From Chryseobacterium sp. (GTDB lineage: Bacteria > Bacteroidota > Bacteroidia > Flavobacteriales > Weeksellaceae): DNA of 64,000 nt. The DNA is taken from contig JAITUA010000003.1 in assembly GCA_031286615.1 (NCBI GenBank), positions 310,001-374,000 on the forward strand. The letters run 5' to 3'. The translations under genes and the position numbers were made by a program. Under the pieces are notes generated by a model. It saw nothing but the letters and a program-made list of their open reading frames with translations, made no database searches and was not told the origin of the DNA. How positions within the stretch are numbered: position 1 is the first letter of the stretch; each line of letters opens with the position of its first letter. This document shows, one piece after another, positions 8,737 through 17,807 of the stretch.

Positions 8737-10176
8737 TTATTTCAACAATTTGGAAAACCATATATAGATGTCCATATCACCGGGAATATTCAGCTTTTTC
8801 CTTAGATTATACTTTTTGGTCTGCACCGTTCTCACGGAGATAAATGTGTAATCTGCGATCTCTTTGGTAGAAAAATTCAGATAGATGTAAGCACAGAACC
8901 TTATTTCCGATATTTTTAAAGGAGAAACTTTTAACAGTTCTTCTGAAAAACGGGGGCAATATTCATGGAAACGGGGCATAAACTCAGGATTATTATCTTT
9001 GGCAAGCTGTATCACTTCCTTAAAAATACTCTCCTGTACTGGTAGATGATGAGGTATATCAATTTTATCCAGGCTTTTGCTTTTATGTTTTCCATAGTAA
9101 TACAGGAAAAGGAAGATAAAGAGAAGACATACCCCAATGCTTACTGATAAAATGAAAAAGAGTCCTTTTGTTTCCTTTTTTCTATTAGTATTTTCTAATT
9201 CATTCTGTCTGTCCACATGATCATTCAATGTCTGCTTTTGCCCGCTATTTGAAGACTCTATGTCCAACAGCCAATTAGAATAATAGGCAGTACTGTCTTT
9301 CTGCCCAATACTTTCATACAGGTTCTTCAGCTCCCTTGCTATCAGATTCTGATAATTTTCGCTTTTGTAATAGTTTTTAGCGATATTTTTACAGATCCAT
9401 AGATAATGCTGGGCTTCCGGAATTTTATTAATGGATTTAAAATACCTGGAAGCGTAAAAACAGGTAATATATCGCATTCCTATCTCATCAATCTTTTTTT
9501 CATTCTGAATGGCTTCCTCAATATATATTTTTGCAGAATCAGTTTTATTGAGTTCAAGATATATTCCCCCAAGATAAGCTGAGGTTTTATAGCTGTTACT
9601 CAATCTATTTTTGTCTATTCTGTTTCGCTTATCTTTATTTTCTCTGTAAATTCTTGAATATTTGTAGGCTGCTTTAAAATGTTTTAATGCCTGTTCTTTT
9701 TTATTGATATCATTATATATCCCTGCATACTGCCAGTTGATCAGATAAATGAAATAAGCATTATTGGTTTCCATCACGTCATTATAGATTTCGTCCAATT
9801 GTTTCAGGGAGGTAACCCTTTCTCCTAAACTCTTGTATAGCAAGGACCTTTGAAGATGCAGATAAAATATCACTTCAAAATCGGTATCTGAAGTGATATT
9901 TTCTTTTTCCACCTTATCAGTATAATAAAAAGCCCTCTTTATATCACTGTTTCTATAGCAGATGTTCGCAATTTTAAGGTATCCTAATGCAATACAATCG
10001 TTGTAATTCTCTTTTTGACATACCTTAATAAGGCTGTCTATTTTAGCTATTTCTTTAGGACCTGCAGTAGAAAACTCAATATCAAACAGCACATTCTTTA
10101 GTTCCTCTTCTGTATGCTGTGAATAGAAAAAGGAAGAAATCAGGACAAACAAAAAAGATAATTTTTTTATCATCAT
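8737..10176 (-). CDS. Membrane-anchored TPR sensor/HTH regulator, paralogue 2
   Basis: 479 residues with the architecture of the 5711 gene: signal peptide (ends FFYSQ), TPR-like helices, one transmembrane helix near 340-365 and a C-terminal HTH (ISEIRFCAYIYLNFSTKEIA). The start is the double ATG at 10176/10173. The gene for paralogue 3 lies immediately upstream in the same direction with a 95-base gap, so paralogues 2 and 3 are probably a tandem duplication and may be cotranscribed. Unlike paralogues 1 and 3 it has no divergent cargo gene of its own. Confidence 0.8.
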   Translation of the reverse strand: MMIKKLSFLFVLISSFFYSQHTEEELKNVLFDIEFSTAGPKEIAKIDSLIKVCQKENYNDCIALGYLKIANICYRNSDIKRAFYYTDKVEKENITSDTDFEVIFYLHLQRSLLYKSLGERVTSLKQLDEIYNDVMETNNAYFIYLINWQYAGIYNDINKKEQALKHFKAAYKYSRIYRENKDKRNRIDKNRLSNSYKTSAYLGGIYLELNKTDSAKIYIEEAIQNEKKIDEIGMRYITCFYASRYFKSINKIPEAQHYLWICKNIAKNYYKSENYQNLIARELKNLYESIGQKDSTAYYSNWLLDIESSNSGQKQTLNDHVDRQNELENTNRKKETKGLFFILSVSIGVCLLFIFLFLYYYGKHKSKSLDKIDIPHHLPVQESIFKEVIQLAKDNNPEFMPRFHEYCPRFSEELLKVSPLKISEIRFCAYIYLNFSTKEIADYTFISVRTVQTKKYNLRKKLNIPGDMDIYIWFSKLLK

Positions 10177-10271
10177 TACATCATAATTAAAATCACAATA
10201 TTATGCTAAAAATCACTCAAACACATCCACATTACAAATCAATACATGAAAAAACATAAATAAACTTCTTT

Positions 10272-11702
10272 TTATTTCAATAATCTCGAAAACCATACAT
10301 AGATGTCCATATCACCGGGAATATTCAGTTTTTTTCTTATATGATACTTTTTAGTCTGTACCGTTCTCACGGAGATAAATGTGTAATCTGCAATCTCTTT
10401 GGTAGAAAAATTCAAATAGATGTAAGCACAGAACCTTATTTCCGATATTTTTAAAGGAGAAACCTTTAAAAGTTCTCCTGAAAAACGGGGACAGTATTCA
10501 TTAAAACGGGTCATAAACTCAGGATTATTTTCTTTGGCAAGCTGTATCACTTCCTTAAAAATACTCTCCTGTACCGGTAATTGATGAGGTATATCAATTT
10601 TGTCCAGGTTTTTACTTTTGTGTTTTTTATAATAATACAGGAAAAGAAAAATAAAAAGAATACATGTCACAACACTTACTGATAAGATGAAAAAAAGTCC
10701 TTTTGTTTTCTTCTTTATATTGGTATTTTCCAATTCATTCTGTTTGTCTAAAGTATCATTCAGCGCTTGATTTTGTTTATGGTTTACATCTTCTACTTCT
10801 ACCAGCCAGTTAGAATAGTAGCCTACACTGTCTTTTTGACCAGTACTCTCATATAAATCATAAAGTAAATCCCCCACCGCAATTTGATAGTTCTCGCTTT
10901 TAAGGTTATTTTTAGCAATATTTTTGGCAGTCCATAAATAGTGTTGGGCCTGTTCAACATTCTTAACTTCTTTAAAGTACCTTCCAGCAAACAGAGACGT
11001 GATGTATTTCAGAGTGATATCATCCACTTTTTTTTCATTCTGAATGGCTTCTTCAATATAAATTCTGGCAGAATCCAATTTGTTAAGATCAATATATGCA
11101 CCTCCAAGATACGCAGAAGTCTTATAACTGTTGCCCAGCCTGTTTTTATCTATCCGGTAGCGGTTACCTTTATTTTCTCGATATATTTTTGAAAACCTGT
11201 ATGCAATTTTATTATACTTCAATGAGAGTTCTTTATTTGTTTCAATGTATCTATCAGCATATTGCCGGTTGAGCAGATAGATAAAATAAGCATTGTTTGA
11301 TTTCATTGTCTCATCTTTGATTTCATCCAATTGTTTAAAAGATGTAACCATCTCTCCTAATTTCCGGTATAAAAAAGATTTTTGCATATGGAGATAAAAA
11401 ATGATTTCAAAGTCGGTATCAGAATTTATGAGGCTTTCTATCTTATTGATATAATAAAAAGATTTATTTATATCATTCATTTTATCATAGATCATAGAAA
11501 TCTTCACATACCCAAAGGCGACACAATCATTATAAGAATTTTGTTTACATACCTTAATAAGACTATCAATTTTCTGTATTTCCTTTGGCCCGGCAGTAGA
11601 AAAGTCCATATCAAAAATAATATTCTTTATTTCTTCTTCTGTATGCTGTGAATAGAAAAAGGAAGAAATTAAAAAGAATAAAAAAGTTAGTTTTTTCATC
11701 AT
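10272..11702 (-). CDS. Membrane-anchored TPR sensor/HTH regulator, paralogue 3
   Basis: About 477 residues: signal peptide MKKLTFLFFLISSFFYSQ, TPR-like helices, one transmembrane helix and a C-terminal HTH with the motif ADYTFISVRTVQTKKYHIRK. The open frame extends upstream to 11798, but those codons overlap the conserved intergenic element and put a second hydrophobic stretch before the signal peptide. The tandem ATGs at 11702/11699 match the start of both paralogues and are chosen here. It is divergent from the metalloprotease gene at 11900, which it may control through the shared element at 11762-11838. Confidence 0.8.
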   Translation of the reverse strand: MMKKLTFLFFLISSFFYSQHTEEEIKNIIFDMDFSTAGPKEIQKIDSLIKVCKQNSYNDCVAFGYVKISMIYDKMNDINKSFYYINKIESLINSDTDFEIIFYLHMQKSFLYRKLGEMVTSFKQLDEIKDETMKSNNAYFIYLLNRQYADRYIETNKELSLKYNKIAYRFSKIYRENKGNRYRIDKNRLGNSYKTSAYLGGAYIDLNKLDSARIYIEEAIQNEKKVDDITLKYITSLFAGRYFKEVKNVEQAQHYLWTAKNIAKNNLKSENYQIAVGDLLYDLYESTGQKDSVGYYSNWLVEVEDVNHKQNQALNDTLDKQNELENTNIKKKTKGLFFILSVSVVTCILFIFLFLYYYKKHKSKNLDKIDIPHQLPVQESIFKEVIQLAKENNPEFMTRFNEYCPRFSGELLKVSPLKISEIRFCAYIYLNFSTKEIADYTFISVRTVQTKKYHIRKKLNIPGDMDIYVWFSRLLK

Positions 11703-11761
11703 AATAGCTTCAAAATAGAAATACAATATTAACACTACACCATTACCAAATAATCTAAAAT

Positions 11762-11838
11762 ACATACGTATTACATACACAATGTATGAAAATCGCAAAA
11801 CAACATTGTTTGTAATACAAAATTAGCAATTACTTTTG
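11762..11838 (+). promoter_or_regulatory. Second copy of the conserved control region, with the promoter of the metalloprotease gene
   Basis: The block at 11762-11782 is the partner of 7211-7231. A good promoter follows: TTTG at 11809-11812, an 18-base spacer, and the -7 box TACTTTTG at 11831-11838, 61 bases before the ATG at 11900. Confidence 0.55.
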
Positions 11839-11899
11839 AATACCGGAATATTATATTTCATTTCATCAAAATACTCTTGTTAAATACCTAATTTTTAAA

Positions 11900-14800
11900 A
11901 TGAGAAAAACTCTATTATCATTATTTTTGATTTCAAGCTTCTGTCTATCCAAAGCCCAACGGTGGGAACCGGCTTCACAGAAAATATCTGAAATCCGAAG
12001 AGAGGTAAAAATCCTGCATGCTTACAAAACTGATATTACTGCTTTAATTCAGTTATTAAAAAACGCAGAGGAAACAGGCGCTAATGCACAAGCAGTAACA
12101 ATTCAATTACCAACGGCAGAAGGAACCGTAGAAAAGTTTGCGGTATACAGTAATCCTGTAATGGAAAAGTCATTGGCTGAAAAATATGGGTTAGGCTCTT
12201 ATGTAGGTATCGGGATTGATGATCCTTCCAAATATGTAAGATTCAGTACATCCCCTACAGAAATACAGTCAATGATCATCAAAAATGGTAAATTCCAGTT
12301 TATAGAGCCTGTTACAGCTGATAAAAAGACCTATGGCGTGTTTTATAAAACGCAGAGAACAGATTCTGAAAAAGGTTTTACCTGTATGGAAGGAAAAAAA
12401 GAGCAGGACTTTAACTCTTTAAGAAGAGCAGGAAAAGGCAAACTTGCAGGAGTTAATATTACCGGAAGACCTGCTGCATCCATGTACAGAACCTATAGGC
12501 TTGCTTTATCTGTAACAGGTGAATATACAACATTTTTTGGAGGTATTGCAGGAGCTCTTGCTCAGATGAATAATACTATGACGCGTGTAAATGGTGTTTT
12601 TGAGAAAGAATTTGCTATTCATCTTAATATACAGAATCTCCCTAATATTATCTATGCCAATCCTGCGAATGATCCTTATACAAATGATTTAAATGGTCAA
12701 TTACAACAAACTTTAACCGCTCAGGTTGGTAATGCCAATTATGATATCGGGCATGTATTTAATGCCGCTGGAGGAGATGGAAATGCAGGGTGTATAGGAT
12801 GTATATGCACTAATCCGACGGTTGCAGAACCTAGAGGCAAAGGTTCTGCATATACTCAAAATCAGAACCCTGCAGGAGACACATTCGATATTGATTATGT
12901 AGCTCACGAAATGGGGCATCAGCTTGGAGGAAACCATACCTATTCTACGGTTACTGAGAGTTCAGGCGTTAATGTGGAACCTGGAGGAGGAACAACCATT
13001 ATGGGATATGCGGGAATTACTGCCAATAATGTTCAGATGAACAGTGATGCTTATTTTCATTATTCATCCATCAATCAGATTCTTACCAACCTTGAAAGTA
13101 AAGTTGGATGCGGTGCAGCTGAAAATATTGCTAATAATGCACCTGCTATTGCCCCACTTATTTCTTATAATATTCCTAAAGGGACAGCGTATTATCTGGA
13201 TGCTAATGCAGTAGATGCCAATGGAGATCAGGTAACTTATAATTGGGAACAGTATGACAGCGTAGGATCCACCAGTTCAATTTCAGGAGACAGCGGCTGG
13301 GGATTCAATCCTGAAGGTTCGCTTACCCGTTCTTTTCCTGCTGTTGCTTCCGGAAGAAGATATTTTCCGAGTCTTCCTATTGTTATGAGTGGGAAACTGA
13401 CCAATAAAGACACGTGGGAAACGGTTTCATATATTTCGAGAGTTTTACACTACGCTGTATCTGTACGTGATAACAACCCGAACAGACCGCTGACTATTTC
13501 TGCTGAAAATACAGTAACCGTTGGAAATGACGGACCTTTCAAATTTAAAGGACTAACTTCTTCTTCTACCCTGTATAACAATGCTACCAATACTATTTCA
13601 TGGGATGTTGCCAATACAAACCTCGCTCCATACAACACAGCCAATGTAAAAATTGAATATACAACCGATTTAAATAATGGATCAGCATGGACAGAGTTGG
13701 TGGCTTCAACTCCTAATGACGGAAGTTTTGAAATACAGATGCCTGCCGCGCTTCAGGGAAATATCAAACTTCGAATTTCAGCGGTAGGAAATATATTTTA
13801 TGCGGTTTCTCCTACACTGACTGTAGGAAATGCTCCGGCTTCTTTAAATAATCCTCCAACAGGTCTTGCTGCCTTTGAAAATGATATATTAAAAAACTCA
13901 GCAACCGTTTCATGGAACCATGTACCGGGAGCAACTTATTCTGTGAACTACAGAAAAGCGGGAACAGCAAACTGGTCTAATGCTGCCAGCCAGGTAAGTT
14001 CTGTGTTATTAAATAATCTTGAAGATGAAACTTCTTATGACGTACGTGTTGCATCTGTAATCAATAATGTTTCCGGAGGGTTTTCACCTGTTTATAATTT
14101 CAAAACAAAAGGATTACGCACCGGGTATGATTACTGTCTGATGACTACAGGAGGAAACACTACAAATATGGAACTTTTCAGTGGCATATTTAAGGTAGCT
14201 CTGGCCAATGTGGATTTAACAGCTAATGACACAACGGTTCAGCACGCTTATAAAGATTATTCTGAAGATCCTGCAAAACTGATCCAGCTTACCCAGGGCG
14301 CTCAGTATAACCTGAATTATATTGTATATGCTAACCGTGATGGTGCAGATTATCCGGATTGGATGGATTGGGTACAGGTTTGGATTGATTATAACAGAAA
14401 CGGAGTGTTTGAAAATTCAGAAAGAATAGGTATTAATGGAGCCATTCCTAATGCCAATGGAAGACATCAGGGCAGCTTTGCTTTTGCAGTTCCGGCTGAT
14501 GCTTATAATGGTGATAAAACGTTAAGAATGAGAGTCGCCAGCGGATTTCTCAATGCTTCAGATGATGCATGTACAAGCCCTTCTGCAGATGTAGACGGAG
14601 GTGGTATTTTCTCTAGTGGTTCAGTATGGGATTTCTCTGTAAAGATCAGCGCTGCTCTTGGGGTAAAAGAATCAGTTCAATCATCATCTGGTATTGAAGT
14701 TTATCCTAATCCTGCGGATACATTTGTAGAAGTGAAAAACCTGGAAGGTAAAGCTGATTACAAAATCTACAGTGCAGACGGAAGACTTGTTCAGGGAGGA

Positions 14801-14908
14801 AAAATGGACGGGCAGAGAATCAACGTTGCTTCACTGATCAAAGGAATGTATGTAATCACCATAAAGGATGATAAAACAACTTATAATACAAAACTAATCA
14901 AGAAATAG
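11900..14908 (+). CDS. Secreted reprolysin-type (M12-like) zinc metalloprotease, T9SS type A cargo
   Basis: 1002 residues. A signal peptide (ends LSKAQ) precedes a propeptide of ~170 residues and a catalytic domain. That domain carries the metzincin zinc motif HEMGHQLGGNH: zinc ligands H336, H340 and H346, catalytic E337, and a following IMGYAG Met-turn. Further along are beta-sandwich modules, a fibronectin III-like module (about 655-740) and a GEVED-type domain (VWIDYNRNGVFENSERIG). The C-terminus is a type A sorting domain (VYPNPADTFVEVKN). It should be an extracellular endopeptidase; its substrate is unknown. Three GTACCTGCAG hairpins follow, and a TPR/HTH regulator lies divergent upstream. 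Confidence 0.9.
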   Translation: MRKTLLSLFLISSFCLSKAQRWEPASQKISEIRREVKILHAYKTDITALIQLLKNAEETGANAQAVTIQLPTAEGTVEKFAVYSNPVMEKSLAEKYGLGSYVGIGIDDPSKYVRFSTSPTEIQSMIIKNGKFQFIEPVTADKKTYGVFYKTQRTDSEKGFTCMEGKKEQDFNSLRRAGKGKLAGVNITGRPAASMYRTYRLALSVTGEYTTFFGGIAGALAQMNNTMTRVNGVFEKEFAIHLNIQNLPNIIYANPANDPYTNDLNGQLQQTLTAQVGNANYDIGHVFNAAGGDGNAGCIGCICTNPTVAEPRGKGSAYTQNQNPAGDTFDIDYVAHEMGHQLGGNHTYSTVTESSGVNVEPGGGTTIMGYAGITANNVQMNSDAYFHYSSINQILTNLESKVGCGAAENIANNAPAIAPLISYNIPKGTAYYLDANAVDANGDQVTYNWEQYDSVGSTSSISGDSGWGFNPEGSLTRSFPAVASGRRYFPSLPIVMSGKLTNKDTWETVSYISRVLHYAVSVRDNNPNRPLTISAENTVTVGNDGPFKFKGLTSSSTLYNNATNTISWDVANTNLAPYNTANVKIEYTTDLNNGSAWTELVASTPNDGSFEIQMPAALQGNIKLRISAVGNIFYAVSPTLTVGNAPASLNNPPTGLAAFENDILKNSATVSWNHVPGATYSVNYRKAGTANWSNAASQVSSVLLNNLEDETSYDVRVASVINNVSGGFSPVYNFKTKGLRTGYDYCLMTTGGNTTNMELFSGIFKVALANVDLTANDTTVQHAYKDYSEDPAKLIQLTQGAQYNLNYIVYANRDGADYPDWMDWVQVWIDYNRNGVFENSERIGINGAIPNANGRHQGSFAFAVPADAYNGDKTLRMRVASGFLNASDDACTSPSADVDGGGIFSSGSVWDFSVKISAALGVKESVQSSSGIEVYPNPADTFVEVKNLEGKADYKIYSADGRLVQGGKMDGQRINVASLIKGMYVITIKDDKTTYNTKLIKK

Positions 14909-14929
14909 TTGTTATAATTAGTGTACCGT

Positions 14930-14967
14930 GTACCTGCAGGCTATACGTAATGCCCGCAGGTACTTTT
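14930..14967 (+). terminator. GTACCTGCAG hairpin family, copy 2
   Basis: Arms GTACCTGCAGG (14930-14940) and CCCGCAGGTAC (14953-14963) with one mismatch and a 12-base loop, followed by TTTT. It starts 22 bases after the metalloprotease stop. Confidence 0.8.
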
Positions 14968-15075
14968 CCAAGTCTATTAAAAAAAATAAAACCCAGTCAT
15001 TAACTCATAGTAAATCAAAAATCTTTAACAAAGTAAATAAATTAACATTTTCATTTTAAACACCTTTTTAATATT

Positions 15076-15116
15076 GTACCTGCAGTATAGATTGGGTTTC
15101 CTGCAGGTACTCTTTA
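15076..15116 (+). repeat. GTACCTGCAG hairpin family, copy 3
   Basis: Perfect 10-base arms GTACCTGCAG (15076-15085) and CTGCAGGTAC (15101-15110) with a 15-base loop and only a weak T run. It lies 168 bases behind the gene, where a first terminator has already occurred, so it looks like a repeated element rather than a needed terminator. Confidence 0.7.
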
Positions 15117-15161
15117 AAGATTTATAATTAAAAAACATTTTTTAATCGTCGTTTGTATTGC

Positions 15162-15202
15162 GTACCTGCAAAATAAGTGGTTTTCTGCAGGTACCTTTTT
15201 TT
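15162..15202 (+). repeat. GTACCTGCAG hairpin family, copy 4
   Basis: Perfect 9-base arms GTACCTGCA (15162-15170) and TGCAGGTAC (15186-15194) with a 15-base loop, followed by CTTTTTTT. It ends less than 40 bases before the next gene at 15229, so it could also act as an attenuator of that gene. With copies 2 and 3 it fills the 320-base gap 14909-15228; I see no other content there. Confidence 0.7.
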
Positions 15203-15228
15203 AAATTACATTTCAAAAAAAATAATAT

Positions 15229-16464
15229 ATGATAAAAAAACTACTCTCTTTACTATGTATCGGATTTTCAATGTTATCATTTGCCCAATCCGATGAGGTT
15301 CTGTTTATAGGAAACAGTATCACATACTTTAATGACATGCCTGAAATATTTAAAAATATAGCAGCTTCAAAAGGAAAAAATGTTTCCATAACAACGCATA
15401 CTCCGGGAGGAACCGGTTTTGTAAATCACGTAGACGATCCGTCACTGTATCAGAAAATAAGATCTAAAAATTACAAATATGTTATCATGCAGCCCGGAAG
15501 TGCTGAATCCCCAGGTTATTCCTTTCCTGTAACCGTTACCGCTGAACGTGGCCGCAAGATCAGGGATACTATTCGCAAATACAGTCCTTGTTCTAAAATA
15601 TTCCTGTATGAAATTCCTTATGGAGTACCATCTGCCAATGAATATAACACCTATTTTACTATTCAGCAGAAAATAAAGGATTCCATTACTAAAATGTCTA
15701 ATCTAATGCAGGTGGAAATGGTTCCTGCCGGTGAATCTGTAAGGAATTATTACAATACTACTCAGGATCTTGCTCTTCACGGATCATACAATGACATTCA
15801 TCCGGGACCGAAAGGTAGTTATCTTATAGCGGCTTCCATGTATTCAGCAATTTTCCAGGATCATGTCTTTCCATCCACTTTTTATAACGGATTACCGCAG
15901 AATACTGCCGAAAATTTTCAGAATATTGCGGATCAGGTTTTTTTCAATAATCCTGCACAATGGAACAGCAATGCATTCCATCTTCATGCAGATTTTACAG
16001 CAGCAATCAATGGAACAGCGGTAACCTTCACCAATCATTCTTCCAATCAGACTTCAGTATTATGGAGTTTTGGAGACGGCATTACAGATTCTTCCCAGAA
16101 TCCTGTTCATCAGTATACTTCTCCGGGAAATTATACGGTTACCCTTACCGTTAATAAAAATTCCTGCTCAGAAACCTTTACTAAAATAATCAATATTGGT
16201 TCGCTAGGAACGATAGATTCTAACGTAAAGCCTGAACTTACATTTTATCCCAATCCTGTTACAGATTTTTGTTATATCAGCAGCAAAGAAAAAATGAAAG
16301 ACCTGATTATTTATGATATGGCGCAAAGAAAAATCGCCGATTGGAAAAACCTTCACATATATGATACAAAAATAGATTTTTCAAAATATAGTAAAGGAGC
16401 TTACATGATTAATATTCTTTATGAAAATGATCGCAGGGAAAGCCTTAAGATTATAGTTAAATAA
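15229..16464 (+). CDS. Secreted SGNH/GDSL-like hydrolase with PKD domain, T9SS type A cargo
   Basis: 411 residues. A signal peptide (ends SFAQ) is followed by an SGNH hydrolase domain (about 22-215, DUF4886-like). Block I reads LFIGNSITYFNDMP with candidate nucleophile S30. The C-terminal block reads NDIHPG with H191. The acid in this family normally sits three residues before the histidine (DxxH), but here that position is N188 and the aspartate is D189, so the triad is slightly off pattern. A PKD module follows (LWSFGDGITDSSQNPVHQYT), then a type A sorting domain (FYPNPVTDFCYI). Probably an extracellular carbohydrate or lipid esterase. Substrate unknown. Confidence 0.8.
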   Translation: MIKKLLSLLCIGFSMLSFAQSDEVLFIGNSITYFNDMPEIFKNIAASKGKNVSITTHTPGGTGFVNHVDDPSLYQKIRSKNYKYVIMQPGSAESPGYSFPVTVTAERGRKIRDTIRKYSPCSKIFLYEIPYGVPSANEYNTYFTIQQKIKDSITKMSNLMQVEMVPAGESVRNYYNTTQDLALHGSYNDIHPGPKGSYLIAASMYSAIFQDHVFPSTFYNGLPQNTAENFQNIADQVFFNNPAQWNSNAFHLHADFTAAINGTAVTFTNHSSNQTSVLWSFGDGITDSSQNPVHQYTSPGNYTVTLTVNKNSCSETFTKIINIGSLGTIDSNVKPELTFYPNPVTDFCYISSKEKMKDLIIYDMAQRKIADWKNLHIYDTKIDFSKYSKGAYMINILYENDRRESLKIIVK

Positions 16465-16480
16465 TTAAATAACTGAAAAA

Positions 16481-16510
16481 AAGAGAACTCAGATGAGTTC
16501 TCTTTTTTCT
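16481..16510. terminator. Bidirectional terminator
   Basis: Arms AAGAGAACTC (16481-16490) and GAGTTCTCTT (16495-16504) with a 4-base loop and T runs on both strands, between convergent genes. Confidence 0.85.
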
Positions 16511-16559
16511 ATACAGTCAACAATCAATTGAATATAAAAGCATTGATATTACAAAAAAA

Positions 16560-17726
16560 TTATCCTGCAACAACTTCTTCTGCATACACAACACCCTCAT
16601 AACAAGCGTTGTAAATAGCTTTCAATTCTTCCAAAACAGGAACTCTCGGATTGAAACCTGTACAAGGGTCTGCCAAAGCATTGGCTGCAATATAGTCAAG
16701 GTTTTTATCCCAATCCTCTCTTGAAATTCCGAAATCTTTGATCGCTGACTGGTTGTTGACTTCGGAACGTAATGTTTCAATAGCCTGAGCCAATTCTTCG
16801 GTAGTTTCTTTCCCGATTACTCTTGCCAGATCAGGATAACGTTCTGTAGCCAGCGCATTGTAACGGATCACATTCGGAAGAAAAATAGCGTTTGAAGCTC
16901 CATGAGGAATTCCATATAAGGCTCCTACCTGATGAGATAAAGAGTGTACAATTCCCAACCATGCATTGTTGAAGGCTAAACCAGCCATAAATGATGCATC
17001 ATGCATATTCTGACGGGCCTGAATATTCCCCGGATTTTCTACGGCTTCTTTTAAATTATCAAAAACAATCTCTAAACCACCTTTAGACAAGGCATCAGCA
17101 ATATTATTATCAATATTTGAAACATAAGCTTCCACACAGTGTGTTAAAGCATCAAGTCCTGTATTGGACGTCACATGAGCAGGCATTGAAGCACAGATTT
17201 CTCCATCAATAATCGCGATATCCGGTGTCAATTCGTAAGAAACAACAGGATATTTTACTCCCTTTTCTCTGTCGGTAATTACCGCAAGACCCGTAGTTTC
17301 AGTTCCAGTTCCACTTGTAGAAGGAATAGCGATAAATTTAGCTTTATTTCTCAGAACCGGTACTGTAAAAGGTTTAATCAAAGCATCAAATTCCACCTCA
17401 GGATATTCATAAAATACCCACATGATTTTTGCAGCATCAATTGCTGAACATCCTCCTAAACCGATAATCCAGTCAGGCTGAAATGTATTCATTACCTCTG
17501 CACCTTTCAGACATGTTGCTGATGAAGGATCTTCTTCTACCCCTTCAAAAATCTGTGTTTCGATTCCTGCTTCATTAAGGTATGCTACCGCTTTGTCAAG
17601 AGTTCCGCTTTTTCTCATGGAACTTCCACCTGTTACAATAACTGCTTTTTTTCCCTGAATATTTTTTAATTCGTCAAGACTTCCCGCACCATGGAAGACT
17701 TCGCCTGCAATAAATAATTTGCTCAT
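16560..17726 (-). CDS. Iron-containing alcohol dehydrogenase
   Basis: 388 residues, full length for the group III Fe-ADH family. The nucleotide-binding loop is GLGGCSAIDAAK (89-100). The metal ligands are all present: D192 and H196 in LDALTHCVEAY, H261 in HSLSHQVGALYG and H275 in IPHG. It should interconvert alcohols and aldehydes or ketones with NAD(P)H in the cytoplasm. Whether it acts in fermentation or aldehyde detoxification is not decided by sequence. The AraC-type gene upstream in the same direction ends 67 bases before its ATG, and an AraC-like direct repeat lies just upstream of its promoter. Confidence 0.9.
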   Translation of the reverse strand: MSKLFIAGEVFHGAGSLDELKNIQGKKAVIVTGGSSMRKSGTLDKAVAYLNEAGIETQIFEGVEEDPSSATCLKGAEVMNTFQPDWIIGLGGCSAIDAAKIMWVFYEYPEVEFDALIKPFTVPVLRNKAKFIAIPSTSGTGTETTGLAVITDREKGVKYPVVSYELTPDIAIIDGEICASMPAHVTSNTGLDALTHCVEAYVSNIDNNIADALSKGGLEIVFDNLKEAVENPGNIQARQNMHDASFMAGLAFNNAWLGIVHSLSHQVGALYGIPHGASNAIFLPNVIRYNALATERYPDLARVIGKETTEELAQAIETLRSEVNNQSAIKDFGISREDWDKNLDYIAANALADPCTGFNPRVPVLEELKAIYNACYEGVVYAEEVVAG

Positions 17727-17744
17727 TTTTCTTATCTGATTTTA

Positions 17745-17807
17745 ATGAGACAAAATTAGACAAGCCTTCGCAAGCCCTGTTATACAAACGGGACTATGCG
17801 TTATACA
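17745..17807 (-). promoter_or_regulatory. Promoter of the alcohol dehydrogenase with an AraC-type direct repeat
   Basis: The -7 box TAATTTTG (minus, 17751-17758) lies inside CTAATTTTGTCTCAT (17745-17759). Upstream are two identical octamers, GTTATACA at 17779-17786 and 17800-17807, exactly 21 bases apart. That is two helical turns, the usual layout of AraC-family half-sites. The distal copy lies in the last codons of the AraC-type gene. Confidence 0.55.
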
